Positions 42,765 through 52,120 of a stretch of DNA of 64,000 nucleotides are shown here, in pieces; positions within the stretch are counted from its first letter, which is position 1; each line of letters opens with the position of its first letter. Position numbers and translations under genes: made by a program. The stretch is from Serratia liquefaciens (lineage in GTDB: Bacteria > Pseudomonadota > Gammaproteobacteria > Enterobacterales > Enterobacteriaceae), in contig NZ_CP088930.1 in the NCBI RefSeq assembly GCF_027594825.1, positions 4,649,019-4,713,018 of the forward strand. Reading direction: 5' to 3'. A model generated the notes under the pieces. It did not search any database, was not told the origin of the DNA, and saw nothing but the letters and a program-made list of their open reading frames with translations.

Positions 42765-43874
42765 ATGGTCACCCAACGTAAAAAGTGGTTATCGGGTGTT
42801 GTTGCCGGCCTGCTGATGGCCGCGTCCGTCACGGCGTCAGCCGAGGAAAAAACGCTGCACGTCTATAACTGGTCCGACTATATTGCGCCGGACACCTTAG
42901 CCAAATTCCAGAAAGAAACCGGCATTAAAGTGGTGTACGACGTCTTTGATTCCAACGAAGTGTTGGAAGGCAAACTGATGGCGGGCAGCACCGGTTATGA
43001 TCTGGTAGTGCCTTCATCCAACTTCCTTGAGCGCCAGTCCAAGGCCGGTATTTTCGAGCCGCTCGACAAGAGCAAGATGCCGAACTACAAAAACCTTGAT
43101 CCCGAAATGCTGCAGCTGGTGGCGCACAATGACAAGGACAACAAGTACGGCATCCCTTACCTGATGGTGACCACCGGCATCGGTTATAACGTCGACAAAG
43201 TGAAGGCGGTGCTGGGTAAAGACGCGCCGGTCGACAGCTGGGATCTGATCCTCAAGCCGGAAAACCTCGAGAAGCTGAAAAGCTGCGGCGTTTCCTTCCT
43301 GGATGCACCTAGTGAGGTTTACGCCACCGTGCTGCACTACCTGGGCAAGGATCCCAACAGCACCAACGCAGCGGATTACACCGGTGCGGCCAACGATCTG
43401 CTGCTTAAGCTGCGGCCGAACATCCGTTACTTCCACTCTTCTCAATACATCAATGACCTGGCGAACGGTGATATCTGCGTAGCGATAGGCTGGTCTGGTG
43501 ACGTAATGCAGGCGGCCAACCGCGCCAAAGAGGCGAAGAACGGCGTGAACGTGGCTTATGCTATCCCGAAAGAAGGGGCGCTGACCTATTTTGACATGTT
43601 TGCCATGCCGGCAGATGCCAAAAACAAGGACGCCGCCTACCAGTTCCTGAACTTCCTGATGAAGCCTGATGTGATGGCCGGTATCAGCAACTACGTTTAT
43701 TACGCCAACGCGGTGAAGGACTCCACCCCGCTGGTGAAAGCGGAAGTGCGTGATAATCCGAACGTCTACCCACCGGCCGATCTGCGTGCCAAGCTGTTCA
43801 CGCTGAACGTGCAGTCGCCGAAGTTGGATCGTGTGATTACCCGCGCCTGGACTAAAGTTAAAAGCGGACGCTAG
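42765..43874 (+). CDS. potF: Putrescine ABC transporter, periplasmic binding protein
   Basis: Captures putrescine in the periplasm and hands it to PotHI. It is 369 residues with a signal peptide (1-25, cut before EEKTLHVYNW). Ligand-pocket parts typical of PotF/PotD are YNWSDYIAPD, VPSSNFLERQ, AIGWSGDVMQA and EGALTYFDMFAMP. The ATG at 42765 has GGAGGAAG upstream; the longer frame from 42552 is spurious. First gene of potFGHI. Confidence 0.97.
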   Translation: MVTQRKKWLSGVVAGLLMAASVTASAEEKTLHVYNWSDYIAPDTLAKFQKETGIKVVYDVFDSNEVLEGKLMAGSTGYDLVVPSSNFLERQSKAGIFEPLDKSKMPNYKNLDPEMLQLVAHNDKDNKYGIPYLMVTTGIGYNVDKVKAVLGKDAPVDSWDLILKPENLEKLKSCGVSFLDAPSEVYATVLHYLGKDPNSTNAADYTGAANDLLLKLRPNIRYFHSSQYINDLANGDICVAIGWSGDVMQAANRAKEAKNGVNVAYAIPKEGALTYFDMFAMPADAKNKDAAYQFLNFLMKPDVMAGISNYVYYANAVKDSTPLVKAEVRDNPNVYPPADLRAKLFTLNVQSPKLDRVITRAWTKVKSGR

Positions 43875-44011
43875 TACTCAGGGCCCAAAATGCCGGGCCC
43901 GGCTTTCAGTGTTGTCTTGACCAGCAGGCGGGGCTACCCGCCTGCATTGCCATTTTGGGCCATGGCAATCGCCGTGGTTTTTTGTACTGTTTGCACCGGA
44001 GAGCACCCCGA

Positions 44012-45145
44012 TTGAACGACGCTATCCCTCGTCCTCAAGCCAAGTCGCAGAAGGTCTTCACCCCTCTGCTGGAAATCCGTAACCTCACCAAAACCTTTGA
44101 CGGCCAAAACGCGGTCGAAGACGTTAGCCTGACCATCTATAAAGGCGAAATATTTGCCCTGCTGGGCCCCTCCGGCTGCGGCAAGTCAACGCTGTTGCGC
44201 ATGTTGGCCGGTTTTGAACAGCCGACGGAAGGGCAAATCGTGCTCGACGGGCAAGACATGTCGCACGTGCCGCCCTACCAGCGGCCGATTAACATGATGT
44301 TCCAGTCCTACGCGCTATTCCCGCACATGACGGTGGAGCAAAACATCGCCTTCGGCCTGAAACAGGACAAGATGCCGCGTGGGGAAATCGCCGAGCGAGT
44401 GGCGGAAATGCTGTCGCTGGTGCATATGCAGGAGTTCGCCAAACGCAAGCCGCACCAACTTTCCGGCGGTCAACGCCAGCGTGTGGCGCTGGCGCGCAGC
44501 CTTGCCAAGCGGCCAAAGCTGCTGCTGCTGGATGAGCCGATGGGCGCGCTGGATAAAAAACTGCGTGACCGCATGCAGCTGGAAGTGACGGACATTCTTG
44601 AGCGCGTCGGCGTGACCTGCGTGATGGTCACCCACGATCAGGAAGAGGCGATGACCATGGCAGGCCGTATCGCCATCATGAATCGCGGCAAGTTTGTGCA
44701 GATCGGCGAGCCGGAAGAGATCTACGAACACCCGAACAGCCGTTTCAGCGCCGAGTTTATCGGTTCGGTCAACGTATTTGACTGCGTGCTGCAAGAGCGT
44801 CAGGAGGATGCTCTGATCCTGCAAAGCCCCGGTTTGCGTCATGCAATCAAAGTAGACTCCGACGCCTCGGTGGTGGACGGGGTGCCGATCCAGGTTGCGC
44901 TGCGACCGGAAAAAATCATGCTGTGCGAAGAGATCCCGGAAGATGGCTGCAACTTTGCCGTGGGGGAGGTGGTGCACATTGCCTACCTCGGCGATTTGTC
45001 GATCTACCACGTGAAGCTGCTCAGCGGCCAGATGCTCAGCGCCCAATTGCAAAACGGTCACCGTTTCCGCAAAGGGATGCCGACCTGGGGCGACGAAGTG
45101 CGGCTGTGTTGGGAAGCCGACAGCTGTGTCGTGTTAACGGTGTGA
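44012..45145 (+). CDS. potG: Putrescine ABC transporter ATP-binding subunit
   Basis: Hydrolyses ATP to drive putrescine import. It is 377 residues from a TTG at 44012, which gives the family N-terminus NDAIPRPQAK and has GGAG upstream; the longer frame has no homology. Walker A GPSGCGKST, signature LSGGQRQRVALARSL, Walker B LLLLDEPMGALD and the H-loop THDQEEAM are complete. A C-terminal TOBE regulatory part runs from about 285. It is 137 bases after potF. Confidence 0.97.
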   Translation: MNDAIPRPQAKSQKVFTPLLEIRNLTKTFDGQNAVEDVSLTIYKGEIFALLGPSGCGKSTLLRMLAGFEQPTEGQIVLDGQDMSHVPPYQRPINMMFQSYALFPHMTVEQNIAFGLKQDKMPRGEIAERVAEMLSLVHMQEFAKRKPHQLSGGQRQRVALARSLAKRPKLLLLDEPMGALDKKLRDRMQLEVTDILERVGVTCVMVTHDQEEAMTMAGRIAIMNRGKFVQIGEPEEIYEHPNSRFSAEFIGSVNVFDCVLQERQEDALILQSPGLRHAIKVDSDASVVDGVPIQVALRPEKIMLCEEIPEDGCNFAVGEVVHIAYLGDLSIYHVKLLSGQMLSAQLQNGHRFRKGMPTWGDEVRLCWEADSCVVLTV

Positions 45146-45170
45146 ATGGCGAAGGTGAGGAATAATCATT

Positions 45171-46136
45171 ATGACAATGCTTGCTGAACGCACGCCGCCG
45201 GAACCGCCGGCCAACGGGCCCGGCCCGCTGAAAGCCTTTTTCCAGCGCCTGCAAATGGCCCACGGCCGCAAACTGGTGATTGCGGTGCCGCTGCTGTGGC
45301 TGACGTTGCTGTTCCTGCTGCCGTTCCTGATTGTGTTCAAGATCAGCCTGGCGGAGCTGGCGCTGGCGGTGCCGCCTTACACTGACCTGATGAGCTGGGC
45401 TGACGGGAAGCTGGATATTGCGCTCAACTTTGCCAATTACCTGCAACTGACCGACGACCCGTTATATCTGGACGCCTATCTGCAGTCGCTGCAGGTGGCG
45501 GCGGTATCGACGGTATGCTGCCTGATCATTGGCTATCCGTTGGCCTGGGCAGTGGCGCACAGCAAAGCGTCAACCCGCAATATTTTGCTGCTGTTGGTGA
45601 TCCTGCCGTCGTGGACCTCATTTTTGATCCGCGTATATGCCTGGATGGGCATATTGAAAAACAACGGTATCCTTAACAATTTCCTGCTGTGGCTCGGGGT
45701 TATCGATCAGCCGCTGGTGATCCTGCATACCAATCTGGCGGTCTATATCGGCGTGGTGTATTCCTATCTGCCGTTTATGGTGCTGCCGATTTATACCGCC
45801 CTGACGCGGCTGGATTATTCGCTGGTAGAGGCTTCGCTGGATCTGGGCGCCAAACCGCTGAAAACCTTTTTCAGCGTGATTGTGCCGCTGACCCGTGGCG
45901 GCATCATTGCCGGCTCGATGCTGGTGTTTATCCCGGCGGTCGGCGAATTCGTGATCCCGGAACTGCTGGGCGGGCCGGACAGTATTATGATTGGCCGGGT
46001 ACTGTGGCAGGAGTTCTTTAACAACCGCGATTGGCCGGTGGCTTCGGCGGTGGCTACCGTGATGTTGCTGCTGTTGATTTTGCCGATTCTCTGGTTCCAC
46101 AAGCACCAGAACAAGGAAATGGGGGGGCAGGGATGA
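45171..46136 (+). CDS. potH: Putrescine ABC transporter permease
   Basis: One of two channel-forming inner-membrane subunits. It is 321 residues with six helices and the EAA loop that contacts PotG (VEASLDLGAKPLKTFFSVIVPLTRGGI, about 222-248). A proline-rich cytosolic N-terminus precedes the first helix. It starts 25 bases after potG and overlaps potI by 4 bases (ATGA). Confidence 0.97.
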   Translation: MTMLAERTPPEPPANGPGPLKAFFQRLQMAHGRKLVIAVPLLWLTLLFLLPFLIVFKISLAELALAVPPYTDLMSWADGKLDIALNFANYLQLTDDPLYLDAYLQSLQVAAVSTVCCLIIGYPLAWAVAHSKASTRNILLLLVILPSWTSFLIRVYAWMGILKNNGILNNFLLWLGVIDQPLVILHTNLAVYIGVVYSYLPFMVLPIYTALTRLDYSLVEASLDLGAKPLKTFFSVIVPLTRGGIIAGSMLVFIPAVGEFVIPELLGGPDSIMIGRVLWQEFFNNRDWPVASAVATVMLLLLILPILWFHKHQNKEMGGQG

Positions 46137-46978
46137 ACAACTTGCCGGTAGTGCGTTCACCGTGGCGTATCGCTATTTTGGTGCTCGGTTTCACCTTCCT
46201 GTATGCGCCGATGCTGATGCTGGTGATTTACTCGTTCAACAGTTCGAAACTGGTGACGGTGTGGGCGGGCTGGTCGACGCGTTGGTATACCGCGTTATTC
46301 CATGATTCGGCGATGATCAGCGCCGTCGGGCTCAGCCTGACCATTGCTGCCGCCTCAGCCACCGCCGCCGTTGTGCTTGGCGCGATTGCTGCTGTGGTGA
46401 TGGTACGTTTTGGCCGTTTTCGCGGTTCAACCGGCTTTGCCTTTATGCTGACCGCACCGCTGGTTATGCCGGATGTGATTACCGGTCTGTCGCTGCTGCT
46501 GCTGTTTGTGGCGATGGGGCATACGCTGGGTTGGCCGTCGGAACGCGGCATGTTCACCATCTGGCTGGCGCACGTCACCTTCTGTACTGCCTATGTTTCG
46601 GTGGTGATCAGTTCGCGCCTGCGTGAATTGGATCGCTCGATCGAAGAGGCCGCGATGGATTTGGGCGCGACCCCGTTGAAGGTGTTTTTCGTGATCACGC
46701 TGCCAATGATTGCACCGGCGCTGGTTGCTGGCTGGATGTTGGCATTCACGCTGTCGCTGGATGACCTGGTGATTGCCAGCTTCGTCGCCGGGCCGGGCGC
46801 GACCACCTTGCCGATGCTGGTGTTCTCCAGCGTGCGTATGGGGGTTAATCCGGAAATCAACGCCCTGGCCAGTTTGATATTGCTGGTGGTCGGCGTTATC
46901 GGCCTGATTGCATGGTGGTTTATGGCGCGCTCGGAAAAACAGCGATCGCGCGAATTACAAAAGGCTGCCCGTAGCTGA
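46133..46978 (+). CDS. potI: Putrescine ABC transporter permease
   Basis: The second channel subunit, 281 residues with six helices and an EAA loop (IEEAAMDLGATPLKVFFVITLPMIAPA). ATG at 46133 inside the potH stop (ATGA), so coupled; a longer in-frame extension upstream lies within potH and is not real. Last gene of the operon; no clear terminator follows before a palindromic repeat. Confidence 0.97.
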   Translation: MNNLPVVRSPWRIAILVLGFTFLYAPMLMLVIYSFNSSKLVTVWAGWSTRWYTALFHDSAMISAVGLSLTIAAASATAAVVLGAIAAVVMVRFGRFRGSTGFAFMLTAPLVMPDVITGLSLLLLFVAMGHTLGWPSERGMFTIWLAHVTFCTAYVSVVISSRLRELDRSIEEAAMDLGATPLKVFFVITLPMIAPALVAGWMLAFTLSLDDLVIASFVAGPGATTLPMLVFSSVRMGVNPEINALASLILLVVGVIGLIAWWFMARSEKQRSRELQKAARS

Positions 46979-47052
46979 GTCTGATTAAACCTGCTATTTT
47001 TGCAATTATTGGTATTGCAATTGATTACCTGACTTTATATATCTCGTTTGAG

Positions 47053-47238
47053 TATACCCTATAGCTTTAGAGTTACAGCCAGGCGGCCAGCTCGCTCATC
47101 CCCAGGCATTGTAGGGGCGCCGTATGCTGCGCCCGCATTAATCGGGGCGAATTTATTCGCCCCCTACGGTCACTGGGGTGAGCGACAAATCTGTCTGGAA
47201 CAGATTTGAAAGTTGTAACTTGAAAGACGACGGGTATA
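47053..47238. repeat. Palindromic intergenic repeat (outer unit, 186 bp)
   Basis: Begins TATACCC and ends GGGTATA. The arms pair imperfectly (TTTAGAGTTACAG against TTTCAAGTTACAA; CTCGCTCATCCCCAG against GTCGCTCACCCCAG). It is of the same type as the unit at 62746-62860. Its centre is interrupted by another palindromic element at 47111-47167. Confidence 0.75.
47111..47167. repeat. 57-bp palindromic element nested in the 47053-47238 repeat
   Basis: Ends are GTAGGGGCG and CGCCCCCTAC. It folds into two inner hairpins: GGGCGC/GCGCCC and GGGCGAAT/ATTCGCCC. It sits at the point of symmetry of the outer repeat, between CCCCAGGCATT and GGTCACTGGGG. No target-site duplication is evident. Confidence 0.7.
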
Positions 47239-47259
47239 GGCGGCGTTTCATTGCGGAAC

Positions 47260-47745
47260 ATGGACATGTCAGACATGCTGAACAGCAGGCAGGGAATGAG
47301 AACGACTTCAGATGCGCCAGTACCGGTGATGGTGGCCGGTACGGCGATGGTGGCTATCAAATGCATCAGCGTGCTGTTGCTGTTGGGTGAACTGGGCGTC
47401 GATGGCGCTCAGGAGTTTGTCAGCACCAGCGCCCAGGCCTGGGATTCCACCCTGATATTTTTGGCCGGTCTGGTGCTGCTGTGCCTGCAAATCAGCTGCG
47501 GTTTTGCGGTAATGCGCGGTCGCAATTGGGGACGTTGGGTCTACGTGGCCTGTCAGTGTGCGGTGGTCGGTTATTTGCTGTTGGCGACCATTGGCAGCTT
47601 TCTACCCGAGGTCTTTACCGTGGAGGGGGAAACCAGCGGCCAAATTCTGCACGTGTTGATCCTGCAGAAAATCCCCGATGTTGTCATCCTGGCATTATTG
47701 TTTGTTCCCGCCGCCAGCCGCCGCTATTTCGCCGCGCACAATTGA
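47260..47745 (+). CDS. ybjO: Inner-membrane protein YbjO (DUF2593)
   Basis: A membrane protein with four helices and the conserved pair RGRNWGRWVYV and HVLILQKIPDVVILALLFVPAASRR, as in E. coli YbjO. Function unknown. The start is uncertain: TTG at 47251, ATG at 47260, 47266, 47275 or 47296 are in frame, and only the last has AGGCAGGGA just upstream. With 47260 the length is 161 residues, close to the E. coli protein. It lies between potI and rlmC as in E. coli. Confidence 0.86.
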   Translation: MDMSDMLNSRQGMRTTSDAPVPVMVAGTAMVAIKCISVLLLLGELGVDGAQEFVSTSAQAWDSTLIFLAGLVLLCLQISCGFAVMRGRNWGRWVYVACQCAVVGYLLLATIGSFLPEVFTVEGETSGQILHVLILQKIPDVVILALLFVPAASRRYFAAHN

Positions 47746-47749
47746 GATT

Positions 47750-47790
47750 TTAAGGGCGTAGAGTGATAAACTCTGCGCCCTTAATTATTC
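47750..47790 (+). terminator. Long stem-loop between ybjO and rlmC
   Basis: Fifteen base pairs (47750-47764 with 47770-47784, one G-T wobble) and a 5-base loop, followed by TTATTC. It ends ybjO and overlaps the rlmC leader. Confidence 0.8.
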
Positions 47791-47813
47791 ACCCCGAACT
47801 CAGAGTCAACTTA

Positions 47814-48941
47814 ATGCATTGCGCCTTGTATACGGCGGGCACCTGCCGTTCTTGTCAGTGGCTGGAAAAGCCTTACCCGCAGCAGCTGACAGACAAACAG
47901 CATCATCTGCAATCCCTGCTGGAAGAACGTGACGTTGCCCAGTGGTTGGCGCCGATCGCCGGCGAGCAGAGCGCATTTCGCAATAAGGCCAAGATGGTGG
48001 TCAGCGGTAGCGTAGAGCGCCCGTTGCTCGGCATGCTGCACCGCGATGGCACGCCGGTTGATTTGAGTGCCTGTCCGCTGTATCCCGCCAGTTTTGCGCC
48101 CATGTTCGCGGTGTTGAAAAGTTTTATCGCCCGCGCCGGTTTGACGCCCTACAACGTGGCGCGTAAGCGCGGGGAACTGAAGTACCTGCTGCTGACCGAA
48201 AGCACCCACAGTGGTGGCGTGATGCTGCGCTTTGTACTGCGTTCAGAGAGTAAATTGGCACAGCTGCGGGCGGCGTTGCCGTGGTTACAGCAGCAATTGC
48301 CACAACTCAGGGTGATCTCCGCCAATATTCAGCCAGTGCATATGGCGATTATGGAAGGAGAGCGTGAGATCCCGCTGAGCGAACAGCAGGCGCTAGAAGA
48401 GCAATTTAATCAGGTGCCGTTGTATATCCGCCCGCAAAGCTTTTTCCAGACTAACCCCAAGGTGGCGGCTGAACTGTACGCTACCGCTCGTGACTGGGTT
48501 CGTGCATTGGGGATCGAAAGCATGTGGGATCTGTTCTGCGGTGTGGGGGGATTTGGCCTGCACTGTGCGCAGAAGGAAACCCGCTTGACCGGGATTGAGA
48601 TCAGCGCCGAGGCGATTGCCTGTGCGCGTCAGTCAGCGGAAACGCTGGGCCTGCAGCAGGTTGATTTCCAGGCGTTGGATTCCACGCGGTTCGCCACCAC
48701 CGAAGGCAGCGTGCCTCAACTGGTACTGGTCAATCCGCCACGGCGCGGCATCGGTAAAGCCTTATGCGAATACCTGAATCAGATGGCACCCGGCTATATT
48801 CTGTATTCGAGCTGTAACGCCGAGACGATGGCGAAAGACATTGAGATGTTGCCGGATTACCGCATTGAGCGCGTGCAACTGTTTGATATGTTCCCCCATA
48901 CCGCCCACTATGAAGTGCTGACGCTGCTGGTACGCCAGTAA
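47814..48941 (+). CDS. rlmC: 23S rRNA (uracil-747-C5)-methyltransferase
   Basis: Methylates U747 of 23S rRNA with S-adenosylmethionine and carries an iron-sulfur cluster. It is 375 residues, the same as E. coli RlmC. Cluster cysteines lie in [16 protein letters not shown] and SACPLY; the SAM-binding motif is [12 protein letters not shown], followed by VNPPRRG and the nucleophile in [10 protein letters not shown]. The ATG at 47814 gives the conserved MHCALY start; the longer frame passes through the upstream hairpin. Confidence 0.96.
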   Translation: MHCALYTAGTCRSCQWLEKPYPQQLTDKQHHLQSLLEERDVAQWLAPIAGEQSAFRNKAKMVVSGSVERPLLGMLHRDGTPVDLSACPLYPASFAPMFAVLKSFIARAGLTPYNVARKRGELKYLLLTESTHSGGVMLRFVLRSESKLAQLRAALPWLQQQLPQLRVISANIQPVHMAIMEGEREIPLSEQQALEEQFNQVPLYIRPQSFFQTNPKVAAELYATARDWVRALGIESMWDLFCGVGGFGLHCAQKETRLTGIEISAEAIACARQSAETLGLQQVDFQALDSTRFATTEGSVPQLVLVNPPRRGIGKALCEYLNQMAPGYILYSSCNAETMAKDIEMLPDYRIERVQLFDMFPHTAHYEVLTLLVRQ

Positions 48942-49019
48942 AGGCGTTTTTGAGACAAGGTGGCGGCAGTAGAGGGTAAGTTTGAGCCAGGGCGTGGAAC
49001 ACCACGCCCTGGCGAGATC

Positions 49020-49754
49020 TTACTGCGGGAACCACTTGTCGTTGATGGCTTTGTAGGTGCCGTCCGCCTTGATGGCGTCCAGTGCGGTATTCAGCTTGGC
49101 CAGCAGCGCCTGGTTGTCCGGGCGAACGGCAATGCCCAGGCCGGTGCCGAAGTATTGTGCATCGGTAACATGCTCACCGACCGGCGCCAATTGCGGGCTG
49201 TTCTTCAACCACTCGTTGACCACCGCGGTATCACCGAATACGCCGTCAATACGGCCATTTTTCAGTTCGAGAATGGCGTTCTGGTAGCTGTCATAAGAGA
49301 CGGTATTAATCTCCGGGTGTTTGTCCTGCATGTATTTTTGGTGGGTAGTGCCGTTCTCCATGCCGATCTTTTTGCCTTTCAGATCCGCCAGCGAGCTGAA
49401 TTTGCCTTTCTGCGCGATCACGATCGCTGAGTTGGCATAATAAGGTTGGGTAAAGGAAACCTGCTTGCTGCGCTCTGGCGTGATGTCCATACCGGAAATC
49501 ACCGCGTCGTATTTTTTGAATTTCAGGGCGGCGATCAGGCTGTCGAACGCCTGATTGGTAAAGGTGCATTCGGCTTTCATTTGCTTGCACAGCGCGGTAG
49601 CCAGATCGATATCAAACCCGACAATCTTGTTGCTGGCATCCAGCGATTCGAAGGGAGGATAGGTGGCGGAAGAGGCGAAGCGAATGGTCTCGGCTGCACT
49701 GGCGTTGAAGGCGATGCCCGCCAATACCGTAGCGGCAAGTAATAGTTTTTTCAT
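49020..49754 (-). CDS. artJ: Arginine ABC transporter, periplasmic binding protein ArtJ
   Basis: High-affinity periplasmic L-arginine-binding protein, 244 residues, with a signal peptide (1-20, cut after ASA). Family segments are TIRFASSATYPPFE, FDIDLATALCKQM, VISGMDITPERSKQVSF and the hinge-side DGVFGDTAVVNEWL. It is a monocistronic gene after artM with its own promoter; a pair of ARG-box-like sites spaced 21 bp lies 113-150 bases upstream. The ATG at 49754 has AGGAG. About two thirds identical by eye to ArtI encoded 1.6 kb away, a likely duplication. Confidence 0.95.
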   Translation of the reverse strand: MKKLLLAATVLAGIAFNASAAETIRFASSATYPPFESLDASNKIVGFDIDLATALCKQMKAECTFTNQAFDSLIAALKFKKYDAVISGMDITPERSKQVSFTQPYYANSAIVIAQKGKFSSLADLKGKKIGMENGTTHQKYMQDKHPEINTVSYDSYQNAILELKNGRIDGVFGDTAVVNEWLKNSPQLAPVGEHVTDAQYFGTGLGIAVRPDNQALLAKLNTALDAIKADGTYKAINDKWFPQ

Positions 49755-49866
49755 GCGTAAAGCTCCTGTCTGCAAGTCTGCGTGTTTTTATCTCTTCACC
49801 GCTTGATTTTACTGACAATAACCCAAAGGTTTAGGCGGCTGTTTATCGACGTTTACCCTGACATTT

Positions 49867-49905
49867 AATGCATTAATATGCAATATAAATGATTAAAAAA
49901 TTACA
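49867..49905. promoter_or_regulatory. Candidate paired ARG boxes upstream of artJ
   Basis: TGCATTAATATGCA (49869-49882) and TGATTAAAAAATTA (49890-49903) resemble the ArgR core TGAATwwwwATTCA (12 and 11 of 14). They start exactly 21 bases apart, the spacing of paired ARG boxes. ArgR control of artJ is established in E. coli. Confidence 0.6.
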
Positions 49906-49910
49906 GCGGA

Positions 49911-49940
49911 AATAAAAAAGCCCCGCGCGATGGCAGGGCT
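49911..49940 (-). terminator. Terminator after artM
   Basis: On the minus strand AGCCC (49936-49940) pairs with GGGCT (49919-49923), followed by a run of T residues (A at 49913-49918 on plus). It separates artPIQM from artJ. Confidence 0.7.
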
Positions 49941-49961
49941 CCGAGACCTGAGGAGGCGGGC

Positions 49962-50630
49962 TCAGTTGCGGCGCTCGAAGGCCAGCGCCCGACGCTCGAC
50001 CACGCGCATCAACAACGTCAGCAGGCCGTTGACGCACAGATACACCAACCCGGCGGCACCAAACACCATCACGTCGTAGGTACGGCCATACATCAGCTGG
50101 CTGTATCCCATCACTTCCATCAGGGTAATGGTATAGGCCAGCGAGGTGCTCTTGAACACCAACACCACTTCGTTGGAGTAAGACGACAGCGCACGCTTGA
50201 AGGCAAAGGGCAGCAGGATACGCAACGACTGGGCACGCGACATGCCAAGCGCTTCGCAAGATTGCCACTGACCGGCAGGGATCGCCCTCACGGCACCGTA
50301 AAACAGTTGGGTAGTGTAGGCCGCGCTGTTCAGCGCCAATGCGATCATCGCACACAGCCACGGCTGTGACAGCAGATCCCACAACCACGGATATTCGCGG
50401 ATCGCCGGGAACTGGCCGGGGCCGTAGTAGATCAGGAAGATCTGCACCAGCAGCGGCGTACCGGTGAACAGGGTGATATAGATTTTCACCAGCGGCGTCA
50501 GGATCGGCGTTTTCAGCGTCAGGATCACCGTCAGCACCAATGACAGCAGCAGTGCCACGATCAGGGCGGTAACGGTCAGCGTCAGGCTGGTGTGCAGCCC
50601 TTTGATAATTTCCGGCAAGAACTCAAACAT
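49962..50630 (-). CDS. artM: Arginine ABC transporter permease ArtM
   Basis: Inner-membrane permease, 222 residues, about five helices, His/Glu/Gln permease family. The EAA loop is SCEALGMSRAQSLRILLPFAF. The ATG at 50630 overlaps the artQ stop by one base (TGATG), so the two permeases are made in step. Last gene of artPIQM. Confidence 0.96.
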   Translation of the reverse strand: MFEFLPEIIKGLHTSLTLTVTALIVALLLSLVLTVILTLKTPILTPLVKIYITLFTGTPLLVQIFLIYYGPGQFPAIREYPWLWDLLSQPWLCAMIALALNSAAYTTQLFYGAVRAIPAGQWQSCEALGMSRAQSLRILLPFAFKRALSSYSNEVVLVFKSTSLAYTITLMEVMGYSQLMYGRTYDVMVFGAAGLVYLCVNGLLTLLMRVVERRALAFERRN

Positions 50631-51346
50631 CAGGCTGGCCCCCGCTCAAAGCGCGTGGTGCGCAGTTCAATACGTTTGATGATGTATTGGCTGAACAGGG
50701 TAACCACCAGATAGATTGCCGCCGCGATCACATACCAGGTAAAGGGCTCCTGAGTGCGAGTGGCGATACTCTTGGTCTGCAGCATCAGGTCGTTAACGCT
50801 GATCAGCGACACCAGCGCGGTGTCCTTCAGCAGAACCAACCACTGGTTGCCCAGCCCCGGCAGGGCGTGGCGCCACATCTGCGGCATGATCAGGCGAAAG
50901 AAAATCGCTGGGGTGCTCATCCCCAGAGCCTGACCGGATTCCCATTGCCCTTGCGGTACCGCTTTCAGCGCCCCGCGCAATGTTTGCGACGCATAGGCGG
51001 AATAGAGCAGGGCGAGGGCAATCACGCCGCACAGGAACGGGCTGACTTCGAAATTATCAATCGCCAGTTGGACGGGCAGTTGGAACAGGCCAAAGTTCAG
51101 GGTGAAGCCGTCGGACAGCATCAACAGCAGCTGCGATGAGCCGAAATAGATGAACAGCACCACCAGAATTTCCGGCAGGCCGCGTAACAGCGTGACCCAG
51201 GCGGTGCCGAGCCAACTGACCACTTTCCAGCGAGATGACTCCCAGACGGCAAACAGCATCGCCAGGATCAACCCGAGGATAAGGGCGCAAACGGCAAGGC
51301 CGACGGTCATCCCGGCGGCGCTTGCTAGAGGTTGAATTTCATTCAT
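50630..51346 (-). CDS. artQ: Arginine ABC transporter permease ArtQ
   Basis: Partner permease, 238 residues, about five helices. EAA loop [25 protein letters not shown]; upstream [16 protein letters not shown] is the conserved helix-loop of the amino-acid permease family. It starts 9 bases after artI and overlaps artM by one base. Confidence 0.96.
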   Translation of the reverse strand: MNEIQPLASAAGMTVGLAVCALILGLILAMLFAVWESSRWKVVSWLGTAWVTLLRGLPEILVVLFIYFGSSQLLLMLSDGFTLNFGLFQLPVQLAIDNFEVSPFLCGVIALALLYSAYASQTLRGALKAVPQGQWESGQALGMSTPAIFFRLIMPQMWRHALPGLGNQWLVLLKDTALVSLISVNDLMLQTKSIATRTQEPFTWYVIAAAIYLVVTLFSQYIIKRIELRTTRFERGPA

Positions 51347-51355
51347 GGGGATAGA

Positions 51356-52087
51356 TTACTGCTGGAACCATTTTTTGTAGATGGTTTCGTAAGTCCCATC
51401 CTGTTTGATCTTGTCGAGGGCGGCGTTGAACTTGCCCTGCAGATCGGTATTTTTCTGACGAACGGCAATGCCCAGCCCGGTACCGAAGTAGTCTTTGTCG
51501 GTCACCTTATCGCCTACCGCGGCCAGAGCGGCATTCTGTTTCAGCCATTCGTTGACCACTGCGGTGTCACCAAATACTGCATCAACGCGACCATTCTTCA
51601 GATCCAAAATGGCGTTCTGATAGCTGTCGTAAGGCACGGTGGTGATTTCAGGGTGCTTATCGGTCAGGTATTTCTGGTGCGTCGTGCCGTTCTGCACGCC
51701 CACTTTTTTGCCTTTCAGCGCCGCTACGTCGGCAACTTTGCCCTTCTGGGCGACAAACAGCGCGGAGTTGTCGTAATACGGCTTGGTAAACAGCACCTGT
51801 TTTTCACGTTCAGGCGTGATGTCCATACCGGCCATCACTGCGTCAAAACGCTTGAACTTCAGGCTTGGGATCAGACTGTCGAAAGCCTGATTGGTGAAGC
51901 TGCATTCGGCCTGCATCTCTTTGCACAGCGCATTGGCCAGATCGACGTCAAACCCCTGGATCTTGTTGCCGGCGTCAATAAATTCAAACGGAGGATAAGA
52001 AGCTTCGGTAGCGAAACGGATCGTTTCGGCTGCAGAGGCGGAAACGCTGATGCCAGCCAGAACGGCGGCGATTATTAGTTTTTTCAT
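51356..52087 (-). CDS. artI: Arginine ABC transporter, periplasmic binding protein ArtI
   Basis: Periplasmic basic-amino-acid binding protein, 243 residues, signal peptide about 1-19 (cut after ASA). Nearly parallel to ArtJ: TIRFATEASYPPFEF, VMAGMDITPEREKQVLF, DAVFGDTAVVNEWL. It follows artP by 33 bases and precedes artQ by 9, giving the full artPIQM transporter. Confidence 0.96.
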   Translation of the reverse strand: MKKLIIAAVLAGISVSASAAETIRFATEASYPPFEFIDAGNKIQGFDVDLANALCKEMQAECSFTNQAFDSLIPSLKFKRFDAVMAGMDITPEREKQVLFTKPYYDNSALFVAQKGKVADVAALKGKKVGVQNGTTHQKYLTDKHPEITTVPYDSYQNAILDLKNGRVDAVFGDTAVVNEWLKQNAALAAVGDKVTDKDYFGTGLGIAVRQKNTDLQGKFNAALDKIKQDGTYETIYKKWFQQ

Positions 52088-52120
52088 CGCAAACTCCCCA
52101 AATTACAGCAAGTAAAATTG

